Part shown: positions 1-8,671 of the stretch, one piece after another
How the letters are laid out: every line of letters begins with the position of its first letter
How positions within the stretch are numbered: position 1 is the first letter of the stretch
Source of the DNA: Kribbella sp. ALI-6-A
Lineage (GTDB): Bacteria > Actinomycetota > Actinomycetes > Propionibacteriales > Kribbellaceae
NCBI RefSeq assembly: GCF_001984195.1
Contig: NZ_MTQN01000009.1
Span: forward strand, 124,001-188,000
DNA length: 64,000 nucleotides
Direction of reading: 5' to 3'
Made by a program: the position numbers and the translations under genes
Notes under the pieces: model-generated
Database searches by the model: none
Seen by the model: the letters and a program-made list of their open reading frames with translations, nothing else
What the model was told of the DNA's origin: nothing

Positions 1-116
1 CGGTCAAGAGCCAGACCTCCCGCGGCCTCACCGCACTACGCGAGCAGCTGAATCGGCCGGCCCCGGCCGACGACCCGGCTGTTCACGTCAACGACAACGA
101 AGGGGTGCTGTCATGA
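1..116 (+). CDS. C-terminal end of a SigE-type RNA polymerase sigma factor (truncated by window edge)
   Basis: Only the last 37 codons are inside the window, in the frame starting at base 3. They read VKSQTSRGLTALREQL followed by a short acidic tail. The VKSQTSRGLxxLR motif is the recognition helix of sigma region 4 in the SigE-type sigma-70 factors of actinobacteria. The stop codon (114-116) overlaps the ATG of the next gene (113) in an ATGA arrangement, so the two are translationally coupled. The 5' part lies outside the window. Confidence 0.75.
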   Translation, partial: VKSQTSRGLTALREQLNRPAPADDPAVHVNDNEGVLS

Positions 117-946
117 GCAGCGACATCAAGGACCCGCTGGACTCCGCGGCGGACGACTCGGCCCAGCCGATGCGTCACACCGTCGACGACGTCGTCCGGC
201 GGGGCCGTCGCGGGCAGCGGGTGCGCAGGATCGGCGCGGTCGCGGGCAGCGCCCTCGCCGTCGCCGGCGTCGCCACGGCGATCACCGTCTGGCCGGGTCA
301 GTCCGACCATCCGCCGGTGGCCGGGCTCGGCCTGCCGGAGTCCACAGTCACCCAGGACGTGACCACCGGCGAGATCATCCAGCCGGCCAAGAGCGCGCTG
401 TCCGACGCGCAGGTGATCGCGCGCTGCCAGTCGTTCGACAACCAGTACCGGCAGAGCGCCCTGAAGGCCGGTGGCGGCTCGGAGGCGATCGACAGCTGGA
501 AGGTCGCGCTGACCCAGGGCACCGGAAGCTGGTTCCAGGCGATTCTGGTCTCGCCCGACCGTCAGCGCTACGCGTACTGCCTGGACAACACCGGCGCGAC
601 CGGGCCGAAGGACGACTACCAGCGCCAGTCGGTCACCGCCGACAAGCCCTACGTCGTCTGGGCCGACGGCAACGGGTCCCGGGGCGTCGTCCCGCGCGGT
701 GTCGCGAAGATCGAGTTCCGGACCGCCGACGGGATCACCTCACCGGCGGTGATCAAGGACGGCTTCTTCCTGTGGCACTCCGACCGGACCACCGCCGGTC
801 GCCCGACCGAGCCGATCTGGGCGATCTTCTCCGACGCCCAGGGCCGCGAGATCGCCCGCTTCGACGCCAACCCGTTCCAGAACGACCAGGTCGGCGTACC
901 CGGCGGCACGACCTTCGAGCGCCGGCCGATCTTCGCCAAGCGCTGA
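113..946 (+). CDS. Membrane-anchored protein coupled to a sigma factor; possible anti-sigma or sensor protein
   Basis: This is a 277-residue protein of no recognised family. It has a cytoplasmic N-terminus of about 40 residues, one transmembrane segment (about residues 43-62, ending in TVWPG) and a large extracytoplasmic C-terminal domain. The start overlaps the sigma-factor stop by 4 bases. Co-translation with a SigE-type sigma factor suggests a membrane partner that senses an outside signal. No zinc-binding anti-sigma motif is visible, so the anti-sigma role is inferred from context only. A sigma gene plus one-TM protein with the same layout occurs at 49855-51317. Confidence 0.7.
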   Translation: MSSDIKDPLDSAADDSAQPMRHTVDDVVRRGRRGQRVRRIGAVAGSALAVAGVATAITVWPGQSDHPPVAGLGLPESTVTQDVTTGEIIQPAKSALSDAQVIARCQSFDNQYRQSALKAGGGSEAIDSWKVALTQGTGSWFQAILVSPDRQRYAYCLDNTGATGPKDDYQRQSVTADKPYVVWADGNGSRGVVPRGVAKIEFRTADGITSPAVIKDGFFLWHSDRTTAGRPTEPIWAIFSDAQGREIARFDANPFQNDQVGVPGGTTFERRPIFAKR

Positions 947-950
947 GCCC

Positions 951-986
951 GGTGATCCGGCGCGCTCGGCTGCGCGCCGGATCACC
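951..986. terminator. Perfect hairpin between convergent genes
   Basis: A perfect 15-bp stem (GGTGATCCGGCGCGC and its complement) with a 6-base loop begins 4 bases after the + strand stop and ends 8 bases before the - strand stop. There is no T-run. The position between convergent genes suggests a shared bidirectional terminator. Confidence 0.65.
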
Positions 987-993
987 GGGGTGC

Positions 994-1923
994 TCACACC
1001 TGGATGCCCTGGCGCCAGGTGGGATGCGCGGGCTGCCATCCCAGCTCACGCTTGGCCTTGGCGTTGGACGCGCCGCGCAGTTCGGTCATCAGGACGACGC
1101 CGGCAGGCCCGGCGGCCAGCCGGCCGATGAACCGCGGTACGCGCATCGGCTTCTTCGCCCCCAGCATCGCCGCCAGTTCCGGCAGCCACTCGGCGACCGG
1201 GGCGGGGTCGTCGTCGACGATGTTGTAGACGCCGCGGCCACCGTGCTCCACCGCCGCGACCGTGGCCTCGGCGGCGTCGGCGATGTGGACGAACGACCAC
1301 ACCCCGCCGCCGTCGCCGACCACCGGAAACTTGCGTTTGCGGATCAGTTCGAGCTGCTCCGACCCCGGCGCCATCGACGTCCCGGGCCCGTAGAAGGCGC
1401 CGTAGCGCAGCACGATCCCTTCGATCGGGCCGGCGCCCAGCACGGCGTTCTCCAAGTGCTCGACCGCGGCGATCATCCGGGCCATCGGGGCAACCGGCGC
1501 GCGGTCCAACGGATCTTCCTCGGTCTTGACCGGCCCACCGGTCCGGGCGTAGGTGAAGGCACCGTTGCTCTGAGCAACGAAGCGCCGGACGCCGGCGCTG
1601 CGGGCCGCCGCGAGCAGGTTGTCGGTCCCCTCGATCCGCAGCCGGTCGGTGGCGGCGAAGCTTTGTTCGAACCGGCGGGTGTCGATGTGCCCGATGGCGG
1701 TCAACTGGTGAACGATCACCTCCGGCGCCGCCTCGCGCACCGCGGCCTCCACCGCGGCGCGATCGAGCGCGTCGGCGATCACCGGAACCGCGCCCAGCTG
1801 CGCCACCCGGCTTTTGTCCCGCTCCTTGCGGATCATCGCGAACACCTCGTGGCCCGCCTCGATCAGTCGCGGCACCAACTGCGCTCCCATCGCTCCGGTG
1901 GCTCCTGCAACCAGCACTCTCAT
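994..1923 (-). CDS. NAD(P)-dependent epimerase/dehydratase family protein
   Basis: The 309-residue protein begins MRVLVAGATGAMG, a glycine-rich Rossmann loop of the extended/atypical SDR (NAD-dependent epimerase/dehydratase) type. The substrate cannot be read from the sequence. The ATG has a good AGGAGC ribosome site 5 bases upstream. It lies 80 bases downstream of yvcK on the same strand, at the place normally occupied by whiA in actinobacteria. It may be read through from the uvrC operon or have its own promoter. Confidence 0.8.
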   Translation of the reverse strand: MRVLVAGATGAMGAQLVPRLIEAGHEVFAMIRKERDKSRVAQLGAVPVIADALDRAAVEAAVREAAPEVIVHQLTAIGHIDTRRFEQSFAATDRLRIEGTDNLLAAARSAGVRRFVAQSNGAFTYARTGGPVKTEEDPLDRAPVAPMARMIAAVEHLENAVLGAGPIEGIVLRYGAFYGPGTSMAPGSEQLELIRKRKFPVVGDGGGVWSFVHIADAAEATVAAVEHGGRGVYNIVDDDPAPVAEWLPELAAMLGAKKPMRVPRFIGRLAAGPAGVVLMTELRGASNAKAKRELGWQPAHPTWRQGIQV

Positions 1924-2003
1924 CGTCAGCTCCTGTTCGTTCGGATCTGACTCCTGAACCGGATGGCCTGCCGTTTCCTGACAGGCCCACAGGGTGATTC
2001 AGC

Positions 2004-2957
2004 TCACAGCGGGAGCTCCGCGAAGACCTCGCGGTAGACCTTCGCCAGTTTGGCGGGATCGTGATGCAGCAACTGGTGGTCGTCGGCGATGTCGGCGACC
2101 ACCAGCTCCGCTCCGAGCGAGCTCGCCGTCCGGCGCAGCGACGCCGGATCGGGCACGTGTTCCTCGTCGGCCAGTACGACGTCGATGCGCAGCTCGGGCG
2201 CGTGAGCGGCGAGCACCTCGAGGTGGGTCTCCGGCGAGAAGCCGTCGGTCTCGCCCTTCTGCTCGCCCAGGTTGAGCGTCACCAGGCGACGGGCGCTGGT
2301 CTGCTCGAGCCCACGGCACAGCGCCGGGACCAGCAGATTCGGGATCACGGAGGTGAACCACGAGCCGGGACCGACCACCACCCAGTCGGCCTCCGCGACC
2401 GCGACCAGCGCTTCCGGGCAGGCCGGCGGGTCGGCCGGATCGAGCGCGACGTCGACGACGTGGCCGTTGGTCGTCGCGACCTCGGTCTGGCCGCGGATCT
2501 CGGTGATCGCCCCGGGGTGGTCCGGATCCGCCCCGAGCACCCGCGCGGTGATGTCCAGCGGTACGGCGGACATCGGCAGCACCCGCCCCTGCGCCCCGAG
2601 CAGCCGCGCGACCCAGTCCAGCCCGTCGACGGCCTCGCCGAGCAGCTCCCACAGCGCGACGATCAGCAGGTTGCCGACCGCGTGGTCGTGCAGGGCGCCG
2701 TCACTGCGGAACCTGTGCTGCAGCACGTCGGCCCACGTCCGGCCCCACTCGTCGTCGCGGCACAGCGCGGCCAGCGCCATCCGCAGATCGCCGGGCGGCA
2801 GCACGCCGAGCTCCTGGCGCAGCCGGCCGGAGGACCCGCCGTTGTCAGCGACCGTGACGACAGCCGTCAGCTGGTCGGTGACCTGTCGCAGGGCGGACAG
2901 TGAGGCGGCGAGACCGTGCCCGCCGCCGAGTGCGACAACGCGGGGAGACCGTGACAC
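2004..2957 (-). CDS. yvcK: YvcK/CofD-like gluconeogenesis factor
   Basis: The 317-residue protein contains VVALGGGHGLAASL near the N-terminus and VTVADNGGSSGRLR, the nucleotide-sugar-binding signatures of the YvcK/CofD-like family. YvcK proteins bind UDP-sugars and link central carbon metabolism to cell-wall synthesis and shape. I chose the GTG at 2957, 7 bases after the rapZ stop with a GGGCGGGAG ribosome site, because the longer in-frame extension only reads through rapZ. It is the third gene of the uvrC-rapZ-yvcK operon. The usual fourth gene, whiA, is missing. Confidence 0.9.
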   Translation of the reverse strand: MSRSPRVVALGGGHGLAASLSALRQVTDQLTAVVTVADNGGSSGRLRQELGVLPPGDLRMALAALCRDDEWGRTWADVLQHRFRSDGALHDHAVGNLLIVALWELLGEAVDGLDWVARLLGAQGRVLPMSAVPLDITARVLGADPDHPGAITEIRGQTEVATTNGHVVDVALDPADPPACPEALVAVAEADWVVVGPGSWFTSVIPNLLVPALCRGLEQTSARRLVTLNLGEQKGETDGFSPETHLEVLAAHAPELRIDVVLADEEHVPDPASLRRTASSLGAELVVADIADDHQLLHHDPAKLAKVYREVFAELPL

Positions 2958-2964
2958 TACGCGG

Positions 2965-3831
2965 TCACTCCCGCCCCAGATCCCTGTGCACCACCAAGGT
3001 CGGTGACCCCTTCTCCCGCAGCCGGCGCCCGATCTCCTCGGCCATCGCGACGCTCCGGTGCTTTCCACCGGTGCAGCCGATCGCGACCGTGACGAACCGC
3101 TTGCCCTCGTTCAGATAACCGGTCCGCAGGGTGTCCAGCACGTCCACGTAGTTCTGCAGGAACTGCTGGGCCAGCGGATGGCCGAGCACGAAGTCTGACA
3201 CAGGCCGGTCCTGCCCGGTCATCGGGCGCAGGTCGGGCTGCCAGTACGGGTTCGGCACGAACCGCATGTCGGCCACCACGTCGGCGTCGACCGGGATGCC
3301 GTACTTGAAGCCGAACGAGACCACGGTGGCCCGCAGCTCGGCGTTCTCCTCGTCGCCGAAGGCGTTCACGATCTTCGCGGCGAGCTGGTGGATGTTCAGG
3401 TTCGAGGTGTCGATCACCAGGTCGGCGCCGGCCCGGATGTCGCCGAGCAGCGCGCGCTCGCGCTGGATCCCGGTCAGCAACCGGCCCTCGCCCTGCAGCG
3501 GGTGCGGGCGGCGGACACTCTCCTGCCGGCGCACGATCACGTCGTCGGAGGCCTCCAGGAACAGCGTCAGCGGCCGGTATCCCTTGGTCCGCAGGTCTTC
3601 GAGCGCCGCGCCGAGCTCGTCGAAGAACATCCCGGTCCGGACGTCGACGACCACCGCCAGCCGCGGCGACGCGCCGGTGCCGACCACCTGCTCGACGATC
3701 GTGGTCAGGAACATCGGCGGCAGGTTGTCGACCACGAACCAGCCGAGGTCCTCCAGCACGTCGGCGACCGAGCTCCGGCCCGCGCCGGACATGCCGGACA
3801 CGATGATCAGGTTGCCGCTGGACTCGTCCAT
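2965..3831 (-). CDS. rapZ: RapZ-family nucleotide-binding protein
   Basis: This 288-residue P-loop protein has the typical RapZ layout: N-terminal Walker A GMSGAGRSS (residues about 13-21), VVDNLPP, and a conserved C-terminal domain with the CTGGKHRSV motif. The Walker lysine is replaced by Arg, as is usual in actinobacterial members. In E. coli RapZ is an RNase adapter controlling glucosamine-6-phosphate synthesis. The actinobacterial role is less clear, but the gene is almost always beside yvcK. Its ATG shares one base with the uvrC stop (TGATG), showing tight coupling. Confidence 0.92.
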   Translation of the reverse strand: MDESSGNLIIVSGMSGAGRSSVADVLEDLGWFVVDNLPPMFLTTIVEQVVGTGASPRLAVVVDVRTGMFFDELGAALEDLRTKGYRPLTLFLEASDDVIVRRQESVRRPHPLQGEGRLLTGIQRERALLGDIRAGADLVIDTSNLNIHQLAAKIVNAFGDEENAELRATVVSFGFKYGIPVDADVVADMRFVPNPYWQPDLRPMTGQDRPVSDFVLGHPLAQQFLQNYVDVLDTLRTGYLNEGKRFVTVAIGCTGGKHRSVAMAEEIGRRLREKGSPTLVVHRDLGRE

Positions 3832-5882
3832 CAGTTTCGGTTCTCCCCGTTCGGCGGACCGGCGGGCCCCGGTTCGTCGTCGTCCAGTATCTCGCCTGTC
3901 GCGGTGTTCACCGACGGCGCCCGGCCGGTGTCGGCCTTCGTTGCGGCAGCGTTCACGGCCAGGACCACCGACTCCGCCGTACGCCGGCCGAAACCGGGCA
4001 GCTCGGCCACCTCGTCGACGCTCGCCTGGCGCAGCTTGCGCAGCGATCCGAAGTGCCGCAGCAGCGTCTTGCGACGGACCTCCCCGAGCCCCGGTACGTC
4101 GTCCAGGACGCTCTCCACCATCGACTTGGAGCGGCGGCTGCGGTGATGGGTGATCGCGAACCGGTGCGCCTCGTCGCGCAGCCGCTGCAGCAGGTACAGG
4201 CCCTCGGAGGTCCGGGAGAAGATCACCGGGTCCTCCTCGTCGGGCAGCCAGACCTCCTCCAGCCGCTTGGCCAGGCCGCAGACCGGGATGTCGCCCAGGC
4301 CGAGCTCGTCCATCGCCTGCCGGGCGGCCGCGACCTGCGGCGGACCACCGTCGACGACGACCAGGCCCGGGGCGTAGGAGAACTTCTTCGCCCGGCCGGT
4401 CTCGGGGTCGATCAGCGCCGCGGCGGCGTCCGTCTCGCCGGCCGCCGCGTCCTCGCCGGCGGTGTCACCCGACAGCGTCGCGCGCTCGTCCAGCAGCCGC
4501 TTGAACCGCCGGGTCAGCACCTCGGCGATCGAGGCGACGTCGTTCTGGCCCTCGACGCCGCGGATCACGAACCGGCGGTACTCGCTCTTGCGCGGCAGGC
4601 CGTCCTCGAAGACGACCATCGAGGCGACCACCTCGGTGCCCTGCAGGTTCGAGACGTCGTAGCACTCCAGCCGCAGCGGCGCCTCGGGCAGGTCGAGCGC
4701 GGTCTGGATCTCCTCCAGCGCCTGGTTGCGGGTGGTCAGGTCGCTGGCCCGCTTGGTCTTGTGCATGGTGAGGGTCTGCAGCGCGTTGCGCTCGACGGTC
4801 TGCATCAGCGCCTTCTTGTCGCCGCGCTGCGGAACCCGGATCGCCACCCGCGAACCGCGCAGCTCCGACAGCCACTCGGTCAGCGCCGCCTCGTCGTCCG
4901 GCACGACCGGCACGAGGATCTCGCGTGGGATCGCGTCGGCCGTCTCCGCGGCGTACATCTGCTGGATGAAGCGCGAGACCAGGTCACCGGTGGTCGCGGT
5001 GCCGTCGGCCTTGTCGGCGATCCAGCCGCGCTGGCCGCGGATCCGGCCGCCGCGGACGTAGAAGATCTGTACGGCGACCTCGAGCGGGTCCTCGCTGAGC
5101 GCGACCACGTCGGTGTCGGTGCCGTCACCCAGCACCACCGCGTTCTTGGCCAGGGCCTTCTCCAGCGCGGCCAGGTCGTCGCGGATCTTCGCGGCCCGCT
5201 CGTACTCCAGCTCGGCCGCGGCCGCCTTCATCTCCTTCTCCAGGCGCCGCACGTACGTCGCGGTCTGGCCGGACAGGAACGCCGAGAAGTCCTCGACGAT
5301 CTGCCGGTGCTCCTCCTGGCTGACCTGACCGGTGCAGGGCGCGGCGCACTTGCCGATGTAGCCGAGCAGGCAGGGCCGGCCGATCTGGCGGTGCCGGTTG
5401 AACACACCCTTGCTGCACGAGCGCATCGGGAACACCCGCAGCAGCAGGTCGACGGTCTCCCGGATCGCCCAGGCGTGGCTGTACGGGCCGAAGTAGCGGA
5501 TGCCCTTCTTCTTGGAGCCCCGGCCGACCATCACCCGCGGGTAGTCCTCGTTGAGGGTGATCGCCAGCCACGGGTAGGACTTGTCGTCCCGGTACTTCAC
5601 GTTGAACCTCGGGTCGTACTCCTTGATCCAGGAGTACTCCAGCTGCAGCGACTCGACCTCGGTCGAGACCACCGTCCAGTCCACCTTCGCCGCGGTGGTC
5701 ACCATCGACTGGGTCCGCGGGTGCAGGTTGGCCAGGTCCTGGAAGTACGACGACAACCGGGCCCGCAGGTTCTTCGCTTTTCCGACGTAGATCACCCGGC
5801 CGGCGGCGTCGCTGAAGCGGTACACCCCGGGTGAGTCGGGAATGGAGCCCGGAGCCGGGCGGTAGGACGATGGATCAGCCAC
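3831..5882 (-). CDS. uvrC: UvrABC excinuclease subunit C
   Basis: The 683-residue protein makes both incisions in nucleotide excision repair. An N-terminal GIY-YIG nuclease domain begins at [20 protein letters not shown] (residues about 18-37). A UVR domain that contacts UvrB follows (residues about 210-245), then the RNase H-like domain ([20 protein letters not shown]) and tandem HhH repeats near the C-terminus ([17 protein letters not shown]). Length is normal for the family. The GTG start lies 7 bases downstream of a predicted -10 box, so the mRNA is probably leaderless. First gene of the uvrC-rapZ-yvcK operon. Confidence 0.96.
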   Translation of the reverse strand: MADPSSYRPAPGSIPDSPGVYRFSDAAGRVIYVGKAKNLRARLSSYFQDLANLHPRTQSMVTTAAKVDWTVVSTEVESLQLEYSWIKEYDPRFNVKYRDDKSYPWLAITLNEDYPRVMVGRGSKKKGIRYFGPYSHAWAIRETVDLLLRVFPMRSCSKGVFNRHRQIGRPCLLGYIGKCAAPCTGQVSQEEHRQIVEDFSAFLSGQTATYVRRLEKEMKAAAAELEYERAAKIRDDLAALEKALAKNAVVLGDGTDTDVVALSEDPLEVAVQIFYVRGGRIRGQRGWIADKADGTATTGDLVSRFIQQMYAAETADAIPREILVPVVPDDEAALTEWLSELRGSRVAIRVPQRGDKKALMQTVERNALQTLTMHKTKRASDLTTRNQALEEIQTALDLPEAPLRLECYDVSNLQGTEVVASMVVFEDGLPRKSEYRRFVIRGVEGQNDVASIAEVLTRRFKRLLDERATLSGDTAGEDAAAGETDAAAALIDPETGRAKKFSYAPGLVVVDGGPPQVAAARQAMDELGLGDIPVCGLAKRLEEVWLPDEEDPVIFSRTSEGLYLLQRLRDEAHRFAITHHRSRRSKSMVESVLDDVPGLGEVRRKTLLRHFGSLRKLRQASVDEVAELPGFGRRTAESVVLAVNAAATKADTGRAPSVNTATGEILDDDEPGPAGPPNGENRN

Positions 5883-5888
5883 CGCACC

Positions 5889-5911
5889 ACCCTAGTTCGC
5901 CCCGCCGACAG
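5889..5911 (-). promoter_or_regulatory. Candidate RecA-NDp/PafBC-type promoter of uvrC
   Basis: On the minus strand CTGTCGGCG is followed by 8 bases and TAGGGT. The published LexA-independent DNA-damage promoter of actinobacteria (RecA-NDp, activated by PafBC) is TTGTCRGTG-N8-TAnnnT, so 7 of 9 upstream bases and the -10 and spacing match. Transcription would start at about the uvrC GTG, giving a leaderless transcript. A cleaner copy lies upstream of uvrA. Confidence 0.55.
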
Positions 5912-5942
5912 CGCCCGCCGGGACGGGCTCCGGCGCACAAAA

Positions 5943-5967
5943 GTCTCTATTGCAGCTTCAATGAGAC
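5943..5967. promoter_or_regulatory. Imperfect inverted repeat upstream of the DUF6194-type gene
   Basis: GTCTC-T-ATTG and CAATGAGAC form arms of 9-10 bases around a 6-base centre, ending 10 bases before the ATG at 5978. The location fits an operator or a structured leader for this gene. No adjacent regulator gene is obvious. Confidence 0.35.
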
Positions 5968-5977
5968 GCTTGAAGGC

Positions 5978-6388
5978 ATGGATTTCCTCGAGTATCTCGA
6001 CCGGCCCGGTGTCCGGACCCTGACCGCCAACGGCGACACCTTCTGGATCTACGACCCCGACCACGACCTGCCACCCCAACGCCAGATGCCGTTCGCGACC
6101 GTGGTCACCTCCGACGCCTACGACACCGCCTCCGACCTCGACCGCCCCGGCGTCGAACGGCTCAACCTGGGCCTGTCCAAGGCGGACTATCTCCGGCTCT
6201 TCCCCACTCCCCCGGACGGCGTCGACCACACGGCGCTCGACGTCCTGATGCCACACCCGGTCTACGCCCCGCAGTACTGGATCTGCGTCGTCTCGCCGTC
6301 GGCCGGCACCTTGCGGCAGCTCGAGCCGCTGGTGGACGCGGCGTACGAGTTCGCGGTCCGCAAGTACCGCAACCACCGGAACCGCTGA
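5978..6388 (+). CDS. DUF6194-type small protein
   Basis: The 136-residue protein starts MDFLEYLDRPGVRTLTANGD and contains FWIYDPDHDLPPQRQ, FATVVTSDAYDTASDLDRPG and RLNLGLSKADY, a pattern I recognise as the DUF6194 family of actinobacteria. Function is unknown; there is no signal peptide or membrane segment. I chose the ATG at 5978 because the upstream extension has no family-like content. The gene is divergent from uvrC and may be regulated through the inverted repeat just before it. Confidence 0.75.
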   Translation: MDFLEYLDRPGVRTLTANGDTFWIYDPDHDLPPQRQMPFATVVTSDAYDTASDLDRPGVERLNLGLSKADYLRLFPTPPDGVDHTALDVLMPHPVYAPQYWICVVSPSAGTLRQLEPLVDAAYEFAVRKYRNHRNR

Positions 6389-6430
6389 CGTCTCGGCCGG
6401 GCTGAGATCGTGTTACGGATTGCACTCTGC

Positions 6431-6454
6431 GCCCGGCCGTCGGCGCGGCCGGGC
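6431..6454 (+). terminator. GC-rich hairpin after the DUF6194-type gene
   Basis: GCCCGGCCG and CGGCCGGGC form a perfect 9-bp stem with a 6-base loop, 42 bases after the stop codon. There is no T-run, so termination is only suggested. Confidence 0.35.
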
Positions 6455-6516
6455 GCCGGGGCGGTTCTAGCGTCGATCGTGAACCGCTGTGTGCCGATTC
6501 CCAGGGAGTGTCGTCG

Positions 6517-7916
6517 ATGACGCTGTTCACGATCTCGCGCCGGCTGCCGGCCGCGCTCGCCGCCGTGGTGGTCTGTGCCCCGGCGCTGGTCGCGCTGCCC
6601 GCGTCGGCGCGGGTCGCGCCGGAGGCAGAGCGCTTCGAATCCTCCATCCGGCAGGCGAACAGCCCGACGGCCGTGCCCGGCAGCTACATCGTCGTGCTCA
6701 ACGGGGCGCCGTCGGCGGAGATGACCCGGGCGACCAACCGCAGCCTCGCCGCGACGTACGACGTGACCGTACGCCGGGAGTACCACGCGTCGGTGCGCGG
6801 GTTCTCCGCGGCGATGAGCGAGGAGCAGGCCAAACGGGTCGCGGCCGACCCCCGGGTCGGGTTCGTGCAGCAGAACCAGGTGCTGAAGGCCACCCAGGAC
6901 GATCCGCCGTGGGGGCTCGACCGTACCGACCAGCGCACGCTGCCGCTGGACGCGAAGTTCCTGTCGGAGACCACGGCCGAGACGGTGCACGCGTACGTGC
7001 TCGACTCCGGCATCTATGCCGACCACAAGGACTTCGGCGGGCGCGCCTCGGTCGGCACCGACACCATCGGCGACGGCCAGAACGGCGTCGACTGCGCCGG
7101 CCACGGCAGCCACGTCGCGGGCACCATCGCCGGCAGCAAGTACGGCCTCGCGAAGTCGGCGAAGGTGGTCGGCATCCGGGTGCTCAACTGCGTCGGCAAC
7201 GGCACGACCGAGACCGTCGTGGCGGGCGTCGACTGGGTCACCGCGAACGCGGTCAAGCCGGCGGTCGCGAACATGAGCCTGGGCGGCGGAGTCGACCCGG
7301 CGCTGGACGCGGCGGTCAAGGCGTCGGTGGCCGCCGGGATCAGCTACGCCGTTGCCGCCGGCAACGAGAGCATGGACGCCTGCGGGTCGTCGCCGGGCCG
7401 GGAGCCCGCGGCGCTGACGATCGGCGCGACCGACCGCAACGACACCCGGGCGGACTTCTCGAACTTCGGGCCCTGCGTGGACCTGTTCGGACCGGGCGTC
7501 GACATCGAGTCGGTCGCGATCACCGATCCCGAGGCGAGCACCGTGAAGAGCGGAACGTCGATGGCCACCCCGCACGTCGCCGGGGCGATCGCGCTCTACC
7601 TGGCCGGCCACCCGGACGCCACGCCGGAGCAGGTCTCGACGGCGTTGCTGGGCGCGGCGACGTCCGACGCGGTGAAGAATCCGGGCGACGGTTCGCCGAA
7701 CAAGCTGTTGTACCTGGTCCCGCCGGAGCCGCCGACCACCCCGACCCCTACCCCCACGCCGACTCCCACACCGAGCCCGACGCCGACGCCCTCTCCGACA
7801 CCGACGGAGACGCCAGCCAGACCCCGAGCCAAACGCCCAGCCAGACGCCGGGTGTCACCCCGAGCTCCACGCCGGTCGTCGGCCCCAGTTCGACACCGCC
7901 CTCCCCCGCGCGGTAG
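6517..7916 (+). CDS. Secreted subtilisin-like serine protease (S8) with a frameshifted Pro/Thr tail
   Basis: A signal peptide (cleavage after PASA) is followed by an I9-type propeptide (GSYIVVLNGAPS) and an S8 catalytic domain. The catalytic residues are Asp163 (YVLDSGIYADH), His196 (GHGSHVAGT) and Ser348 (GTSMATPH). A Thr/Pro linker follows. Counting starts at the ATG 6517, preferred over GTG 6508 because AGGGAG lies 8 bases upstream. At about 7813 one C is missing relative to a sister repeat at 7833; after it the frame reads an Arg-rich run to 8094, across a terminator and into the convergent gene. In the corrected frame the tail continues as Ser/Gln/Thr/Pro repeats and stops at 7916. It has no C-terminal membrane helix, so it is not a mycosin. 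Confidence 0.85.
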
Positions 7917-7946
7917 TCCGGCCGCCCGCAACCAGCACACCGATGA

Positions 7947-7979
7947 CGAAAGACCCGGCCCCCGTTGCCGGGTCTTTCG
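7947..7979. terminator. Strong bidirectional terminator
   Basis: A 13-bp stem CGAAAGACCCGGC and its complement surround a 7-base loop, with T-rich and A-rich flanks inside the stem. It lies 30 bases after the corrected subtilase stop and 14 bases before the stop of the convergent Rieske gene. Confidence 0.8.
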
Positions 7980-7993
7980 CCGTACGCCGTCGG

Positions 7994-8527
7994 TCAGGCC
8001 GAGCCGACGATGTTGCCGCCCTGCACCGAGACGGTCACCGCGGCCAGCGGCTCGCGGGCCGGGCCGCTCTTCACGCTGCCGTCGGTGGCGCTGAACTTGC
8101 TGCCGTGGCAGTTGCAGTCGATCTCGCCGTTCTCCACCTTGGCCACCAGGCAGCCCTGGTGCGTGCAGACCGCGGAGAAGCCCTTGTACTGACCGGCGGT
8201 CGGCTGGGTGACGACCACCTTCGCGTCCTTGAACACCGCGCCGCCGCCGACCGGGACGTCCGAGGCCGGGCCGAGCACCGGGCCGCCGGCGCTGGACGGT
8301 GCCGACGACGGCGCCGAGCTGGGCGCGGACGTCGGAGCCGAGGACGGGGCCGCGCTGGTCTGGCCGCCGGTCGCCGTACCGCCGGCGGCGCCGTCGTCAC
8401 CGCACGCGGCGAGCAACGGCACGCCCACGCCCGCGAGGCCGACCACGGCGGCGCCGCGCAGGACCGATCGGCGGTCCCGCACATCGGCGATCACCCGGTC
8501 GAGATTGGCCGTTCTGTCGTCGCTCAT
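7994..8527 (-). CDS. Exported lipoprotein Rieske [2Fe-2S] protein
   Basis: The 177-residue protein has a Tat signal (RRSVLRGAAVVG) ending in a lipobox (LLAAC), so it is predicted to be a membrane-anchored lipoprotein on the outer face. A Thr/Ala/Ser/Pro linker leads to a Rieske domain with both cluster motifs, CTHQGC and CNCHGS, giving two Cys and two His ligands. The domain is short and resembles free-standing Rieske ferredoxins rather than the cytochrome bc1 subunit. The ATG at 8527 has GGAGG 10 bases upstream. Electron partners are unknown. Confidence 0.88.
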   Translation of the reverse strand: MSDDRTANLDRVIADVRDRRSVLRGAAVVGLAGVGVPLLAACGDDGAAGGTATGGQTSAAPSSAPTSAPSSAPSSAPSSAGGPVLGPASDVPVGGGAVFKDAKVVVTQPTAGQYKGFSAVCTHQGCLVAKVENGEIDCNCHGSKFSATDGSVKSGPAREPLAAVTVSVQGGNIVGSA

Positions 8528-8671
8528 GAAATCCGGACCTCCAGGAAATTTGCTGGGCGGAAAGTAGTTGAACGCTCTGCTACTGCTGTTGTACCCGACC
8601 GGGGCAAACCAGGTCGTACCAGCAGAAACGAGCCGTTGGCCGGATCGGTTCAACGGAGGCCGGAACGGGAC

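Noticed and set aside
1965..1987. Small hairpin (GGCCTG/CAGGCC) after yvcK as a terminator
   Set aside because: The stem has only 6 bp with an 11-base loop and no T-run.
6517..7916. Subtilase as the mycosin (MycP) of the type VII system
   Set aside because: It lacks the C-terminal membrane helix, has a Thr/Pro-repeat tail, and is separated from eccD by unrelated genes and a terminator.
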